From: Planctomycetota bacterium
GTDB lineage: Bacteria > Planctomycetota > UBA1135 > UBA2386
Reading direction: 5' to 3'
Assembly: GCA_020849665.1 (NCBI GenBank)
Contig: JADLFX010000099.1
Location: 1 to 60,044, forward strand
DNA length: 60,044 nt
Shown: one piece after another, positions 32,692-42,970 of the stretch
Position numbering within the stretch: the stretch's first letter is position 1
Layout of the letters: every line of letters starts with the position of its first letter
Program-made: the position numbers and the translations under genes
Notes under the pieces: generated by a model
The model's input: only the letters and a program-made list of their open reading frames with translations
Database searches by the model: none
What the model was told of the DNA's origin: nothing

Positions 32692-34116
32692 ATGAAGAAC
32701 CTGAACTTCCCCGGGCTCCCCCGTGTCCTGGTCGTCGACGACGAAGAGGGCATCCGCGAAGGTCTTCGTCACCTGCTCCAGTCCGAGGGTCTCGCCGTCG
32801 AGACCGCGGCCAGCGCGGAGGACGGCATCCGGCGCCTGCAACAGAAGGGCGCCGACATCGTGTTCCTCGATCTGCACCTTCCCGGTGCCGACGGGCTCTC
32901 GATCCTGCCCAACCTGCGCGTAGGCACGCCGCCCGCGGACGTGGTGGTGCTCACCGGCTACGGCACCGTGGCCAACACCGTCGAGGCGATGCGCAAGGGC
33001 GCCTGCGACGTGGTGGAGAAGCCGTTCACGCCCGACCGCATCCTGTCGGTCGTGCGGCGCGTGCTGGAGCTGCGCCAGCTCAAGAGCGAGCTGTCGTGGC
33101 TGCAGGACCGCGTGCGCGAACTGACCTCGACCGAGCTGGTCGGCCTCTCGCCCGCGATCCGCGACGTACAGACGCGGATCGACCAGGTGGGTCACGCCCC
33201 GGACACGACGGTGCTGATCACCGGTCAGAGCGGCACCGGCAAGGAACTGGTGGCGCGCTGCATCCACGAGCGCAGCGTGCGCCGCCATGGGCCCTTCGTG
33301 GCGATCAACTGTGCGGCGCTCACCGAGAGCCTGCTGGAGGCCGAGCTCTTCGGCTACGAGGCGGGCGCGTTCACCGGCGCGAGCCGCGACGGCAAGGCCG
33401 GACTCTTCCAGGTGGCGGCCGGCGGCACGCTCTTCCTGGACGAGATCGGCGAGATGCCGCGCGCGCTGCAGGCCAAGCTGCTGCGCGTGCTGCAGGAGCG
33501 CACCTTCCGGCGCGTCGGCGGCATCCAGGACCTGCAGGCCGACGTGCGCATCGTGGCCAGCACCAACCGCAACCTGCGCCACGAGGTCGAGAAGGGCACG
33601 TTCCGCGAGGACCTCTACTACCGGCTCAACGTGATGACCATCGAGGTCCCGCCGCTGGCCCAGCGCGTGCAGGACATCCCGCTGCTGGCGCACTTCTTCC
33701 TGGATCAGTTCGGCCGGCAGATGGGCAAGTCGCTCTCGGGCTTCACCGAGGAGGCGATGGAGACGCTGTGCGAGTACACGTGGCCCGGCAACGTGCGCGA
33801 GCTCAAGAATGCGATCGAGCACGCCGCGATCCTGTGCCCCAGCGGGATGATCGACGAGATCCACCTGCCCGACCTGAGCAGCGGCGGCACCAACGGGCGC
33901 GACCGGATCCAGCGCTCGGTGATCACGCTCGAGGCCGAGAACCGTTCGATCCGCAGCCTCGAGGGCCAGCTCGTGCAGCGTGTGCTCGAGGAGACCCGCT
34001 GGAACATCTCCAAGGCGGCGGCGATCCTCGGCATCAACCGCACGACGCTCTACAACAAGATCCGCGCCTACAACCTGGGCCAGCGGCCGAACCGCGCCAA
34101 GGCCGTGCTGTCGTGA
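32692..34116 (+). CDS. Sigma-54-dependent response regulator (NtrC family)
   Basis: 474 residues. Receiver domain with acceptor Asp60 ([12 protein letters not shown]), conserved Thr in LTGYG and Lys in EKPF; AAA+ domain with Walker A GQSGTGKE (178-185), the sigma-54-contacting GAFTGA loop (225-230), Walker [10 protein letters not shown] (250-251), and a C-terminal Fis-type helix-turn-helix ([17 protein letters not shown]). It activates transcription by sigma-54 RNA polymerase after phosphorylation. First gene of an eight-gene operon; the next gene is a kinase overlapping by 4 nt, its likely partner. GAGG lies 6-10 nt before the ATG. The 220-nt upstream region is locally less GC-rich near 32590-32640, probably the operon promoter region, but no exact sites could be assigned. 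Confidence 0.95.
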   Translation: MKNLNFPGLPRVLVVDDEEGIREGLRHLLQSEGLAVETAASAEDGIRRLQQKGADIVFLDLHLPGADGLSILPNLRVGTPPADVVVLTGYGTVANTVEAMRKGACDVVEKPFTPDRILSVVRRVLELRQLKSELSWLQDRVRELTSTELVGLSPAIRDVQTRIDQVGHAPDTTVLITGQSGTGKELVARCIHERSVRRHGPFVAINCAALTESLLEAELFGYEAGAFTGASRDGKAGLFQVAAGGTLFLDEIGEMPRALQAKLLRVLQERTFRRVGGIQDLQADVRIVASTNRNLRHEVEKGTFREDLYYRLNVMTIEVPPLAQRVQDIPLLAHFFLDQFGRQMGKSLSGFTEEAMETLCEYTWPGNVRELKNAIEHAAILCPSGMIDEIHLPDLSSGGTNGRDRIQRSVITLEAENRSIRSLEGQLVQRVLEETRWNISKAAAILGINRTTLYNKIRAYNLGQRPNRAKAVLS

Positions 34117-34748
34117 ACGTGCTGCAGCTGGAGCCCGAGCGGCGCCTCACCGCCGTGCTCGGCCACGAGCTGCGCAATCCGCTCGCGGCGGCGATCACGG
34201 GTGTGACGCTCGCCGCGGAGCTCACCGACGCGCACGATCCCAGGCGTGAGTTCCTGGACCGCGCACTCGGCGACCTGCAGCGCCTGGCTGGTCTGCTGCG
34301 GACCTACCTGGAGTTCGGCCGCACGGGCCGCCCGCGGCCGCGCGCGCAGGACCTGGGCGAGCTGCTCCAGGCGCTGGCGCGCCGCCACGGTCCGCGCGTC
34401 GTCGCGCGCGTGCCCGCCGGGCCGCTGACGCTGCGCATCGACCGCGACCTGGTCGAGCGCAGCCTCGACAACCTGGTCGAGAACGCGCTCGCGGCCGGCG
34501 CGCGCGAGGTGCGCGTGTCGGTCACCGCGCGCGCGGACGCCACGCTGCTCGAGGTAGAGGACGACGGGCCGGGCGTGCCGCACGAAGTGCGGGCGCGCCT
34601 CTTCGAGCCGTTCGTCTCCGGCCGGGGCAGCAGCGGACTCGGGCTCGCGCTGGTGCGCGCGGCGGTGGAGGCGCACGGCGGCAGCGTGACCCTGCAGCCG
34701 TCGCTGCGCGGGGCGCACTTCGTGCTCGCGTTCCCGCCCGAGCCATGA
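34113..34748 (+). CDS. Soluble histidine kinase without sensor domain
   Basis: 211 residues, GTG start overlapping the previous stop (GTGA). HisKA phosphoacceptor His18 in GHELRNPL and an HATPase_c domain with N box (DNLVENAL), G1 (EDDGPGVP) and G2 (GSSGLGLALV). There is no sensor or transmembrane part, so input must come from other proteins, possibly the TPR/membrane products of the same operon or the preceding GAF protein. Very short for a kinase, probably a minimal cytoplasmic NtrB-like kinase for the upstream regulator. Confidence 0.9.
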   Translation: MNVLQLEPERRLTAVLGHELRNPLAAAITGVTLAAELTDAHDPRREFLDRALGDLQRLAGLLRTYLEFGRTGRPRPRAQDLGELLQALARRHGPRVVARVPAGPLTLRIDRDLVERSLDNLVENALAAGAREVRVSVTARADATLLEVEDDGPGVPHEVRARLFEPFVSGRGSSGLGLALVRAAVEAHGGSVTLQPSLRGAHFVLAFPPEP

Positions 34749-35644
34749 ACATCCTCCTGGTCGAGGACGAGGACGGCATCCGGCTCGGCCTCGCCACGTT
34801 CCTGCAGCGGCGCGGCCACCGCGTGCTCGCCGCCGCCGACCTGGGCACGGCGCACGGGCTGCTGGCCGCGGAGAGCGTGGATCTCCTCGTGAGCGACTGG
34901 CACGTGGGCGCGGGCCGCGCCGATGGCCTGGTGCGCTCGGCCCGCTGCCCCGTGTTCGTGGTGAGCGGCTACCCCGAGGAGGTCGAGGCCGATCCGGCCA
35001 AGGTGACGGTGCTGGCCAAGCCGGTGCTGCCGCACGACCTGCTGGAGAGGATCGAGGCGCTGGCCGCGGCGACGATCGACGCGGTGCCCGCGGCGGTGGC
35101 GGCGGCCCGTCCCGCCGCGTGCTGGGACGACCTGCCGGCGGATGCCCGCGGGGTGATCGAGCAGGTGCTGGCCCTGGCGCGCGCGGGCGGCCGCGCCGGG
35201 ATCGCGCAAGACGGCAACCTGCTCGTGGTCGAGGGCCCCTGGGCCAGCACCAACGAGCGCGACGTCGAGCTCGCGGCGGCGATGGGCGGCGACTTCCGTG
35301 TGGTGCGGCGCGCCGAGGGCCTGGCCTTCGTGCTCCGGCTCTTCCGCGACGGCCGGCCCGATGCCGCGGACGTCGTGGTCGCGCTGGGCCAGCCGTGGCC
35401 CGGCCCGGGTGCGGGGCTCGCCGTGGACTGCGACCGGGCCGAGCTGGCACGCCTGGACGAGTTCCTGGCCGCCGTGGCCGCGGCGCGCGAGCGCGCGGCC
35501 GCCGGGGAGACCGTCGCGTTCCTCAACGTCCCCGCGGCCTGGCGTCTGTGCCTGGAGACTTCGGGAACGGGCCTTGCCATGCCGAAGAGAGAGGTGCCGG
35601 GGCCTCGGCTGCCGGCCTTCCTGAACGAACTGTGGAGCGCGTGA
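34745..35644 (+). CDS. Receiver-domain protein with unknown C-terminal domain
   Basis: 299 residues, ATG overlapping the kinase stop (ATGA). Residues 1-115 are a CheY-like receiver: acidic pair Glu7-Asp8, acceptor Asp51 (LVSDWHVG), Ser in VVSGYP, Lys in LAKPVLP. After a linker, residues ~125-299 form an alpha/beta domain with no DNA-binding or catalytic motif I recognise (WDDLPADARGVIEQVLALA, VVEGPWASTNERDVELAAAMG). The context suggests an output that controls another operon protein. Could be a phosphorelay intermediate or adaptor. Confidence 0.85.
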   Translation: MNILLVEDEDGIRLGLATFLQRRGHRVLAAADLGTAHGLLAAESVDLLVSDWHVGAGRADGLVRSARCPVFVVSGYPEEVEADPAKVTVLAKPVLPHDLLERIEALAAATIDAVPAAVAAARPAACWDDLPADARGVIEQVLALARAGGRAGIAQDGNLLVVEGPWASTNERDVELAAAMGGDFRVVRRAEGLAFVLRLFRDGRPDAADVVVALGQPWPGPGAGLAVDCDRAELARLDEFLAAVAAARERAAAGETVAFLNVPAAWRLCLETSGTGLAMPKREVPGPRLPAFLNELWSA

Positions 35645-35648
35645 AACC

Positions 35649-36632
35649 GTGAGCGACTCGGGTACCGAGAAGGGTGGCGCAACGCCGACGACCGGCACCG
35701 CGGATCCGGCCAGCCAGGCCGCCTCCGTGGGCAACCTCATGGCCAAGGGCGACGCACCCCGGGCCGCCAGGCCCGCGGCGGCCGAACCGCGGCCCGGCCT
35801 CGCCACGCGTGCCCAGGGCGTCGCGGCCCAGGCGATGGCGGAGGAGGCCCTGCGCGCCGGATCCCGTGCGCTGGGCGAGGCGCAGAGCGCGCTGGCGCGG
35901 CCCAGGGTGGTCGGAGCGGGATCCGGCGCGTCGCGGCGGGAGCTCGCGCTGCGCGTGCTCCTGGCCGGCAATCTCCTGCTCATGGTGGCGATGCTGTTCG
36001 TGCCGAAGAGCGCGACGCCGGCCCCTGCGCCGCAGGGCGGCACGCCTGCCGCCGCGCCGGCGCCGGAGAACGGGGCCGCGGCGGCCGGGACCGCCGATCC
36101 GTTCGTGCCCGTGCCGCGCGAACGGCGGGGCACGGTGCCCACCGACCAGCTCTACCTGGACTCGTTGCAGCACTACGCCGCGGGCCGCTTCGACGCCGCC
36201 GTGACCTCGGCCGAGGAGTACCTGCGGCGCAACCCGAAGCTGCACGACGTCGAGCGGAGGCTGGTCTACCAGCAGCTCGGCTTCTACCTGGTGAGCGCCG
36301 GCCGCCTCGACGAGGCGCGCCAGTACGCCGAGAAGTCGGCGCAGCTCGCCACCCGCGCCTACCTGCCCGAAGACCTCGTGGCCAGCGCGCGCCGCGCGGA
36401 GGAGCGTGGCGACGGTCCGGCCATGCGCCGCGACTACGCGCGGTTCCTGCTCCTGCAGAAGCAGGTGCCCCCGTCGCTCCAGCACAAGGTGGCCGAGGCC
36501 TACCTCAAGCTCGGCGACGCGTACCGCAAGGAGGCCGACCAGGACCCCGCGCGCACCCGCCAGGAGGAGCGGCGGCGCGAGGAGCGGGTCCAGCAGGGGA
36601 CCGGCACCGGGGAGGGGCGCAGCCCCCGCTGA
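35649..36632 (+). CDS. Membrane-anchored TPR-like protein
   Basis: 327 residues, GTG start 4 nt after the previous stop. The N-terminal ~95 residues are Ala/Pro/Thr-rich and probably disordered in the cytoplasm; one membrane helix spans 99-118 (ELALRVLLAGNLLLMVAMLF); a Pro/Ala linker follows; residues ~160-300 hold TPR helices (LDSLQHYAAGRFDAAVTSAEEYLRRNPKL, DEARQYAEKSAQLATRAYL). A highly charged tail (RRREERV) closes it. Single-pass topology with TPR in the periplasm, inferred. Scaffold role unknown. Confidence 0.8.
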   Translation: MSDSGTEKGGATPTTGTADPASQAASVGNLMAKGDAPRAARPAAAEPRPGLATRAQGVAAQAMAEEALRAGSRALGEAQSALARPRVVGAGSGASRRELALRVLLAGNLLLMVAMLFVPKSATPAPAPQGGTPAAAPAPENGAAAAGTADPFVPVPRERRGTVPTDQLYLDSLQHYAAGRFDAAVTSAEEYLRRNPKLHDVERRLVYQQLGFYLVSAGRLDEARQYAEKSAQLATRAYLPEDLVASARRAEERGDGPAMRRDYARFLLLQKQVPPSLQHKVAEAYLKLGDAYRKEADQDPARTRQEERRREERVQQGTGTGEGRSPR

Positions 36633-36638
36633 ACCGCC

Positions 36639-38222
36639 ATGCGGCTCTCCGTCCTGATCCTGGCCCTCGCCGGCGTGCCGCTCGCGGCGCAGGACGGCGT
36701 GTTCCGCCTGGAAGGCGCCGGTGCCGCGCTGCGCGTGTCCGCCGACCGCAACCCGATCGCCGCCGACGAGGCGCTGCGCGCCCTGGCGCAGGCGATGGGC
36801 TGGCGCGTGCACTTCGAGAGCGAGCGGCTGGCCACGCAGCTCTCGTACAACCCGCTCGACCTCTCGTTCGAGCGTCAGGACCCGCGCGTGATCGCGCACC
36901 TGATCGCCACCGCCAGCGACGCCGACGTGGCGTTCGACGACCGTACGGCCGAAGGGCAGGGCAGCACGGTGCTGCACGTGATCTCGCCGCCCTCGCCGGC
37001 GACCGAACCCGGACGGCGCCGCCTGCGCCAGTGGGCGATGACCTGGTACACCTCGTTCCTGGCCAAGGACCTCGCGGCCGAGCCGCTGGTGCGCGAGGAG
37101 GCCGTCGCGGTGCGCATGAACCTCGGCCAGCTCATGCTCCAGCTCGGCGAGCTGGAGGGGGCGGTGAAGGTGTTCCAGGACCTGGTCGAGCACGACAAGG
37201 CACACCCGTACGTGCCGCGCGCGCTGCTCCGCCTGGCCCAGGCGCACTTCGAGCTGCAGCAGTACCGCGAGGCGGAGACCGTGGCGCGCGAGCTGGCGCG
37301 CCTGCACCCCAACCTGCCCGAGACCGCGGCGGGTGTGGTGCTGATGGGTCGCGTGCTCCTCGCCCAGCGCCGCCAGGACCGCTACGACGAGGCGGTCAAG
37401 TTCCTGGAGGCCTACCTCCTGCCGCTCTCCGGCACGCCGGAGCTGGTGGACGTGTTCCTCCTGATCGGCGACGCGCACCGCATGCGCAAGCGGCCCGACC
37501 GCACGCTGGCCACGATGGAACAGCTGGTGCGCACGCGCTCGTGGCAGGAGATGAGCGAGCGCCAGGTGGTCGACTACCTCTTCCTGCGCGGCTACGGCGC
37601 CGAGGGCGACGGCCGGCACGCCGAGGGCGCCGAGGCGCTGGAGCTCTTCGTTGGGCTGGCGCCCGACGACCCGCGTCGTGCCGCCGCGTTCGTGCTGCTC
37701 GGGCGCTGCTACCTCGGCCTGTCCCGCTACCTCGAGGCCCGTGCCGCGGCGCTGGAGGCGAAGGGCCTGGCCAGCACGCTTGCGGACGAGGACAGCCGCC
37801 AGGAGCTGCGCTTCCTGGACGCGAACACCCTGCTCGCGCTCGGCGAGCGCGACAAGGCGTTCGAGGATCTCGAGATCGTGGTGCGCAAGGACCCCGAGCA
37901 GAAGCAGGAGCAGATCCTCTTCCTGATCGAGCAGCTCACCCGCGCCGGCTTCTACCAGCGCGCGATCTCCGCGGCCGAGCTCCTGCGCGACGTGCGTTCG
38001 CCCGTGGCGGACCGGGTGCGCGTGGCGGGCGTGGCGGCGCGGCTGCGCCAGGCCCGGCAGTCGGGCGGGCTCGAGGCGTTCCCCGCCCAGGCCATCGACG
38101 TGGCCGGGCGGATCGCCGATTCCGACCTGCAGTCCCAGGTCGCGCGCTGGATCGGCGAGGCGTACGAGGAGCTGAACGACCCGCAGCGCGCCGCGGACGC
38201 CTACCGGGGGATCCTGCGATGA
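36639..38222 (+). CDS. Secreted TPR protein with STN-like N-terminal domain
   Basis: 527 residues. Signal peptide MRLSVLILALAGVPLAAQ. Residues ~25-115 (LRVSADRNPIAADEALRALAQAMGWRVHF, VIAHLIATASDADVAF) look like a secretin/TonB short N-terminal (STN-like) domain. The rest is a long TPR/coil solenoid (VFQDLVEHDKAHPYVPRALLRLAQAHFELQQYREAETVARELA and repeats). Periplasmic scaffold for an envelope complex is the simplest reading. The next ATG overlaps its stop (ATGA). Confidence 0.8.
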   Translation: MRLSVLILALAGVPLAAQDGVFRLEGAGAALRVSADRNPIAADEALRALAQAMGWRVHFESERLATQLSYNPLDLSFERQDPRVIAHLIATASDADVAFDDRTAEGQGSTVLHVISPPSPATEPGRRRLRQWAMTWYTSFLAKDLAAEPLVREEAVAVRMNLGQLMLQLGELEGAVKVFQDLVEHDKAHPYVPRALLRLAQAHFELQQYREAETVARELARLHPNLPETAAGVVLMGRVLLAQRRQDRYDEAVKFLEAYLLPLSGTPELVDVFLLIGDAHRMRKRPDRTLATMEQLVRTRSWQEMSERQVVDYLFLRGYGAEGDGRHAEGAEALELFVGLAPDDPRRAAAFVLLGRCYLGLSRYLEARAAALEAKGLASTLADEDSRQELRFLDANTLLALGERDKAFEDLEIVVRKDPEQKQEQILFLIEQLTRAGFYQRAISAAELLRDVRSPVADRVRVAGVAARLRQARQSGGLEAFPAQAIDVAGRIADSDLQSQVARWIGEAYEELNDPQRAADAYRGILR

Positions 38223-39166
38223 GCTCACCCACCCCGAGCGCGATGCTGGCCCTGTCCCTGGCGCTGGCCGTGGGGACGCCGCTCACGGCGCAGCAGGACG
38301 GCCGCGTCCCCGCCGGGCGCGACGTGCCGGTGGAGGGACCCGCGGAGCTGGAGGCCCAGCTGCAGCGGCTGCGCGACGAGGGCCGCCGGCTCGAGCTCAC
38401 CATGGAGCGGCTGGTCGACCTGCGCATCCGCCTCGACCTCGGCCTGCCGGTGGACCTGGGCGCGTTCGTGGTCCTGACCGACGACGACCGCGCGCTGCCG
38501 GACGAGGTGAAGACCGGGGAGCTGCGCGACCTGGAGGGGCGCGTCGCCGCGAGCTCGGCCACCGTGGCCCGCCTGACCGACGCGTTGCGCAACGCGCAGC
38601 GCCCCGCGTCGCCCGTGGCCCAGCCGGCCGCCGCCCCCGGCACGCGGCTGTCGGGGACCCTGCTCGATCCCGACGCCGCGGCGGCGCTGCCGCGGCCGCG
38701 CCAGGCGCACGACACCACCCGCCAGGGTTCCAGGCCGGACGGCCGGGAGGCCGCTGGCGGAAGGGCCCAGAGCCGTCCGGCCCCGCAGCCGCGCGAGGAG
38801 CTGCCCAAGCTCGTGGTCAAGAGCTCGACCGACCGCAGCACGGTGGGGCGGGCATTGCATCGCGCCGGGCGCCACGCCGAGGCGAAGCGCGAGCTGGCCG
38901 ATGCGGCCAGGTCCAAGACGCCCGACCTCATGGACCTCTTCGTCCTGGCCCAGTGCCACGAGCGTCTGGGCGAGCTCGCGGAGGCCGACGATCTCTACAA
39001 GCGCATCCAGGCGTTCGACACCCGGGAGACCAAGGACGGCAAGGTGGTGGGGACGTGGGGCCAGGCGGCCCGCCTCGCCAGCCAGCAGATGAACTGGCGG
39101 AACGACCAGAAGGACTGGAAGCCGCCGCGTCCCTTCGAGTCGGCGCCATGGAAGGAGCATCCCTGA
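38219..39166 (+). CDS. Exported protein with coiled coil and C-terminal TPR-like helices
   Basis: 315 residues. Signal peptide (MLALSLALAVGTPLTAQ), a coiled-coil stretch (ELEAQLQRLRDEGRRLELTMERLVDLRIRL), a long Pro/Arg/Ala disordered segment, and C-terminal helices (GRALHRAGRHAEAKRELADAARSK, LFVLAQCHERLGELAEADDLYKR) of TPR type. No family recognised. Its 3' end overlaps the start of the following kinase gene by 19 nt, so it is part of the same operon. Confidence 0.8.
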   Translation: MSSPTPSAMLALSLALAVGTPLTAQQDGRVPAGRDVPVEGPAELEAQLQRLRDEGRRLELTMERLVDLRIRLDLGLPVDLGAFVVLTDDDRALPDEVKTGELRDLEGRVAASSATVARLTDALRNAQRPASPVAQPAAAPGTRLSGTLLDPDAAAALPRPRQAHDTTRQGSRPDGREAAGGRAQSRPAPQPREELPKLVVKSSTDRSTVGRALHRAGRHAEAKRELADAARSKTPDLMDLFVLAQCHERLGELAEADDLYKRIQAFDTRETKDGKVVGTWGQAARLASQQMNWRNDQKDWKPPRPFESAPWKEHP

Positions 39167-40238
39167 GCGCCGCCACGGTGCGCGAGGGCGAGCTGCGCGC
39201 CGGGTTCGAACAGTTCATCGCCGCCGCGCAGAGCCTGGAGGCCAGCTACCGGGCGTTGAAGAGCCGCGCCGACGCCGTCGACCTGCAGCTCGCCGCGACC
39301 AATCGCGAACTGCAGCGCACCCTGGCGGAACGTGAGGCGGTGTTCCGCGCCCTGCCCGTGGGCGTGACCGCGATCGACGCCGAGGGCCGCGCGATCTGGA
39401 CCAACCCCGAGGCCGAGCGGTTGCTCGCGCTGGCGCGGCGCGGCGGACTCGACCTGCGCAGCCTCTCCGACGGCGAATGGGGCACCGGCGAGTGCACGGT
39501 GCGCCTGCGCCGCGTCGCGGCGCCGGGCGGCGAGCTGCTCGTGCTGGAGGACCGATCGCATGTGGTGCGCCTGGAGCGCGAGGTCGACCGCCTGGACCGG
39601 CTGGCCGGCCTCTCCGAGCTCGCGCTGGGCGTCGCCCACGAGATCAAGAACCCGCTGAACGGCGTCATGGGCTTCGCGGCGCTGCTGCAGCGCGCCGAGG
39701 ACCCGAAGACCGCCGCGCGCCACGCGCAGCGGATCGTGGAGGGCCTCGCCCAGGTGGACGGCATCGTCAAGGCGCTGCTGGCGTTCGCGCGCCCGGCCGG
39801 ACGCACCGGCGAGCGCGCCCCGCTCCTGCATGCGCTGACGCGGGCCGCGGCCGCGGCCGGCCTGCCCGCGGCTCGGCTCGACTGCTCGGGCGCGATGGAC
39901 GCGCCGGTCGACGCCACGGCGCTGACCACGGTGCTCACCAACCTGTTCCGCAACAGCGTGGAGGCGGCCGGCGGCGACGTGCACATCGTCGCGCAGGCGG
40001 AGCGGACCCCCGGCGAGCTGGTGCTGCGGGTGAGCGACGACGGTCCGGGCGTGCCGGCCGAGGTGGGCGCGAGGGCGTTCGAGCCGTTCGTGTCCACGAA
40101 GGAACGCGGCCACGGCCTGGGTCTGCCGCTCTGCGCGCGCGTGATGAGCTACCTGCGCGGGCGCATCGACCTGGAGAACCCGGGCGACCGGGGCGCGCGT
40201 TTCGTGCTGCGCATGCCACGGCTGCCGGAGGGGGCGGC

Positions 40239-40242
<4 letters not shown>
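39148..40242 (+). CDS. PAS-domain histidine kinase, FlrB/FleS-like
   Basis: 364 residues, soluble. A coiled N-terminus (residues 15-65) leads to a PAS-like domain (AVFRALPVGVTAIDAEGRAIWTNPEAE), a second coil, HisKA with His164 (GVAHEIKNPLNGVMGFAALLQ) and HATPase_c (LTNLFRNSVEAAGG, DDGPGVP, GHGLGLPLCARVM). The domain order and absence of membrane helices match FlrB/FleS-type flagellar kinases that pair with a sigma-54 regulator, here encoded directly downstream with a 4-nt overlap. Flagellar role is inferred from this similarity only. Confidence 0.9.
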
Positions 40243-41608
<1,366 letters not shown>

Positions 41609-41612
<4 letters not shown>

Positions 41613-41630
41613 GCGTGCGGCGCGGCTCAG
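41609..41630. terminator. Hairpin embedding both stop codons of a convergent pair
   Basis: CTGAGC (41609-41614) and GCTCAG (41625-41630) form a 6-bp perfect stem with a 10-nt loop. The TGA of the response regulator and the TGA of the opposite gene are inside the two arms. A second stem, GTGCG/CGCAC, is possible. Confidence 0.4.
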
Positions 41631-42097
41631 CGCACGGTGGCGAGGCCCTGGCGCACTGCAGCCACGTGGCGGCGGTAGACCTCGTCGCGGGCCGTGAACT
41701 CGACCGTGCGCAGCTTGCTGCCCAGGGACCAGACCGCGATCAGGTAACCGCAGCGCTCGCCGTCCACGGTGGCCGCGAACTCCATCAGGCGGCCGGTCCG
41801 GCCGGCCTTGTCCTGCACTTCGCTCGCGCCGACAGGCGCGTAGCCGCGGTTGCGGGTGAACTCCTCGGTCAGGGTCGCGGCCCAGAACGCCAGCGTGCCG
41901 CGCTCGGGGTCGTCGAACTCGCGCACCCACAGGCGGGCGTCGTCGGCGGACACCGCGCGCCAGCCGCTGGCGTGCAGGCGCAGGAAGCCCTCCGGCAAGT
42001 CCATGCCCAGGCTGGTGCAGCCGGCGAGCAGCACCGGCAGGAGGAGCGCGAGGCAGCGGCGCAGCGCGGCGGCGGCGGTGCGAGGATCAGAAGTCAC
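41627..42097 (-). CDS. Lipoprotein of unknown function
   Basis: 156 residues. Lipobox LPVLLAGC (Cys at ~27), then a compact soluble domain with GWRAVSADDARLWVREFDDPERGTLAFW and GRLMEFAATVDGERCGYLIAVWSLGSKL, a stress/surface-type alpha-beta pattern. No known family recognised. Its start overlaps the 3' end of the DUF4349 gene by 11 nt, so the two form an operon. Confidence 0.75.
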   Translation of the reverse strand: MTSDPRTAAAALRRCLALLLPVLLAGCTSLGMDLPEGFLRLHASGWRAVSADDARLWVREFDDPERGTLAFWAATLTEEFTRNRGYAPVGASEVQDKAGRTGRLMEFAATVDGERCGYLIAVWSLGSKLRTVEFTARDEVYRRHVAAVRQGLATVR

Positions 42098-42827
42098 GGC
42101 GCACCCGCTCCACTCCCACCTGGTTGATCCACCAGAACCGGCTGGCGACGCGGCGGCGCTCGGGGACCAGCGCGGCCACGGCCTTGAACTCGACCTGCAC
42201 GGTCGACATCGCCACCTGATCGGCGAGGTACTTGAGTTCGCCTTCCGCCTGTTCGATCTCGGTGGTGAGGCGGCGCACCTGCTCCTCGATCCTGAGGATG
42301 TCCTCGACCTTGTCGGCCTTCTGCAGGAGGGCCAGAAGGCGCTCGCGCGACTTGCGCGCGTTGTCGAGACGGATCTCCAGGTCCAGGTACGTCTTCGTCA
42401 CGTCGTTGGCCTGCAGGCTCTGGTGCAGCACGCGGCCGAGGCGGCGCGCCTCGGCCAGGGCGTCGTCGAAGCGCGCCGCGGGCACGCGCACGGTCACGGC
42501 GCCGTCGGCGCGCGCGCCGAGGTGGCCGCCCATGCCACGCACCGCGGTCAGGAAGCTCTCGATCGCCTCCTCGACGCGCGCCACCTCGACGCCGAGCGCG
42601 GCGCGGTACACCATCCGGCGCGCGGTCCCGGACTGCGCGGGCGGCGCCTCGGCTTCGGCGGGCGCGTCGCCGAGGTGTTTCGTGCGCGAGGCGCCGGTGA
42701 CGTCGTCGGGGGCGGCGAGGCCGGGCGCGGGCGTCGCGTCCACGGACTCGAGCCGGGGCTCCGCGACCTGGCACGACGCGGCCAGGAGGGAGAGCACGAG
42801 GGCCAGGGTGAGGCAGAGGGCATGCAT
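42087..42827 (-). CDS. DUF4349 lipoprotein
   Basis: 246 residues. Lipobox LSLLAASC, low-complexity linker, then DUF4349: MVYRAALGVEVARVEEAIESFL, VRVPAARFDDALAEARRLGRVL, a long coiled coil (LDLEIRLDNARKSRERLLALL... TTEIEQAEGELKYLADQ) and a C-terminal MSTVQVEF strand. Most DUF4349 proteins also have a C-terminal membrane helix; none is seen here, the sequence ending INQVGVERVRRDF. Envelope-associated, role unknown. ATG at 42827. Confidence 0.85.
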   Translation of the reverse strand: MHALCLTLALVLSLLAASCQVAEPRLESVDATPAPGLAAPDDVTGASRTKHLGDAPAEAEAPPAQSGTARRMVYRAALGVEVARVEEAIESFLTAVRGMGGHLGARADGAVTVRVPAARFDDALAEARRLGRVLHQSLQANDVTKTYLDLEIRLDNARKSRERLLALLQKADKVEDILRIEEQVRRLTTEIEQAEGELKYLADQVAMSTVQVEFKAVAALVPERRRVASRFWWINQVGVERVRRDF

Positions 42828-42970
42828 CGGGGTCTCCGCCGGGGTGAGGCCGGAACTTGTATCCCGCGGCGCCGGCAGCGGCCACGGCCGCGGGCCGGGA
42901 TGGGTGGACTCCACCATTCCCTCGGCGCGCGCCTCGTCCTACACCTTCGAGGTTCCCGCGGAGATCCACC

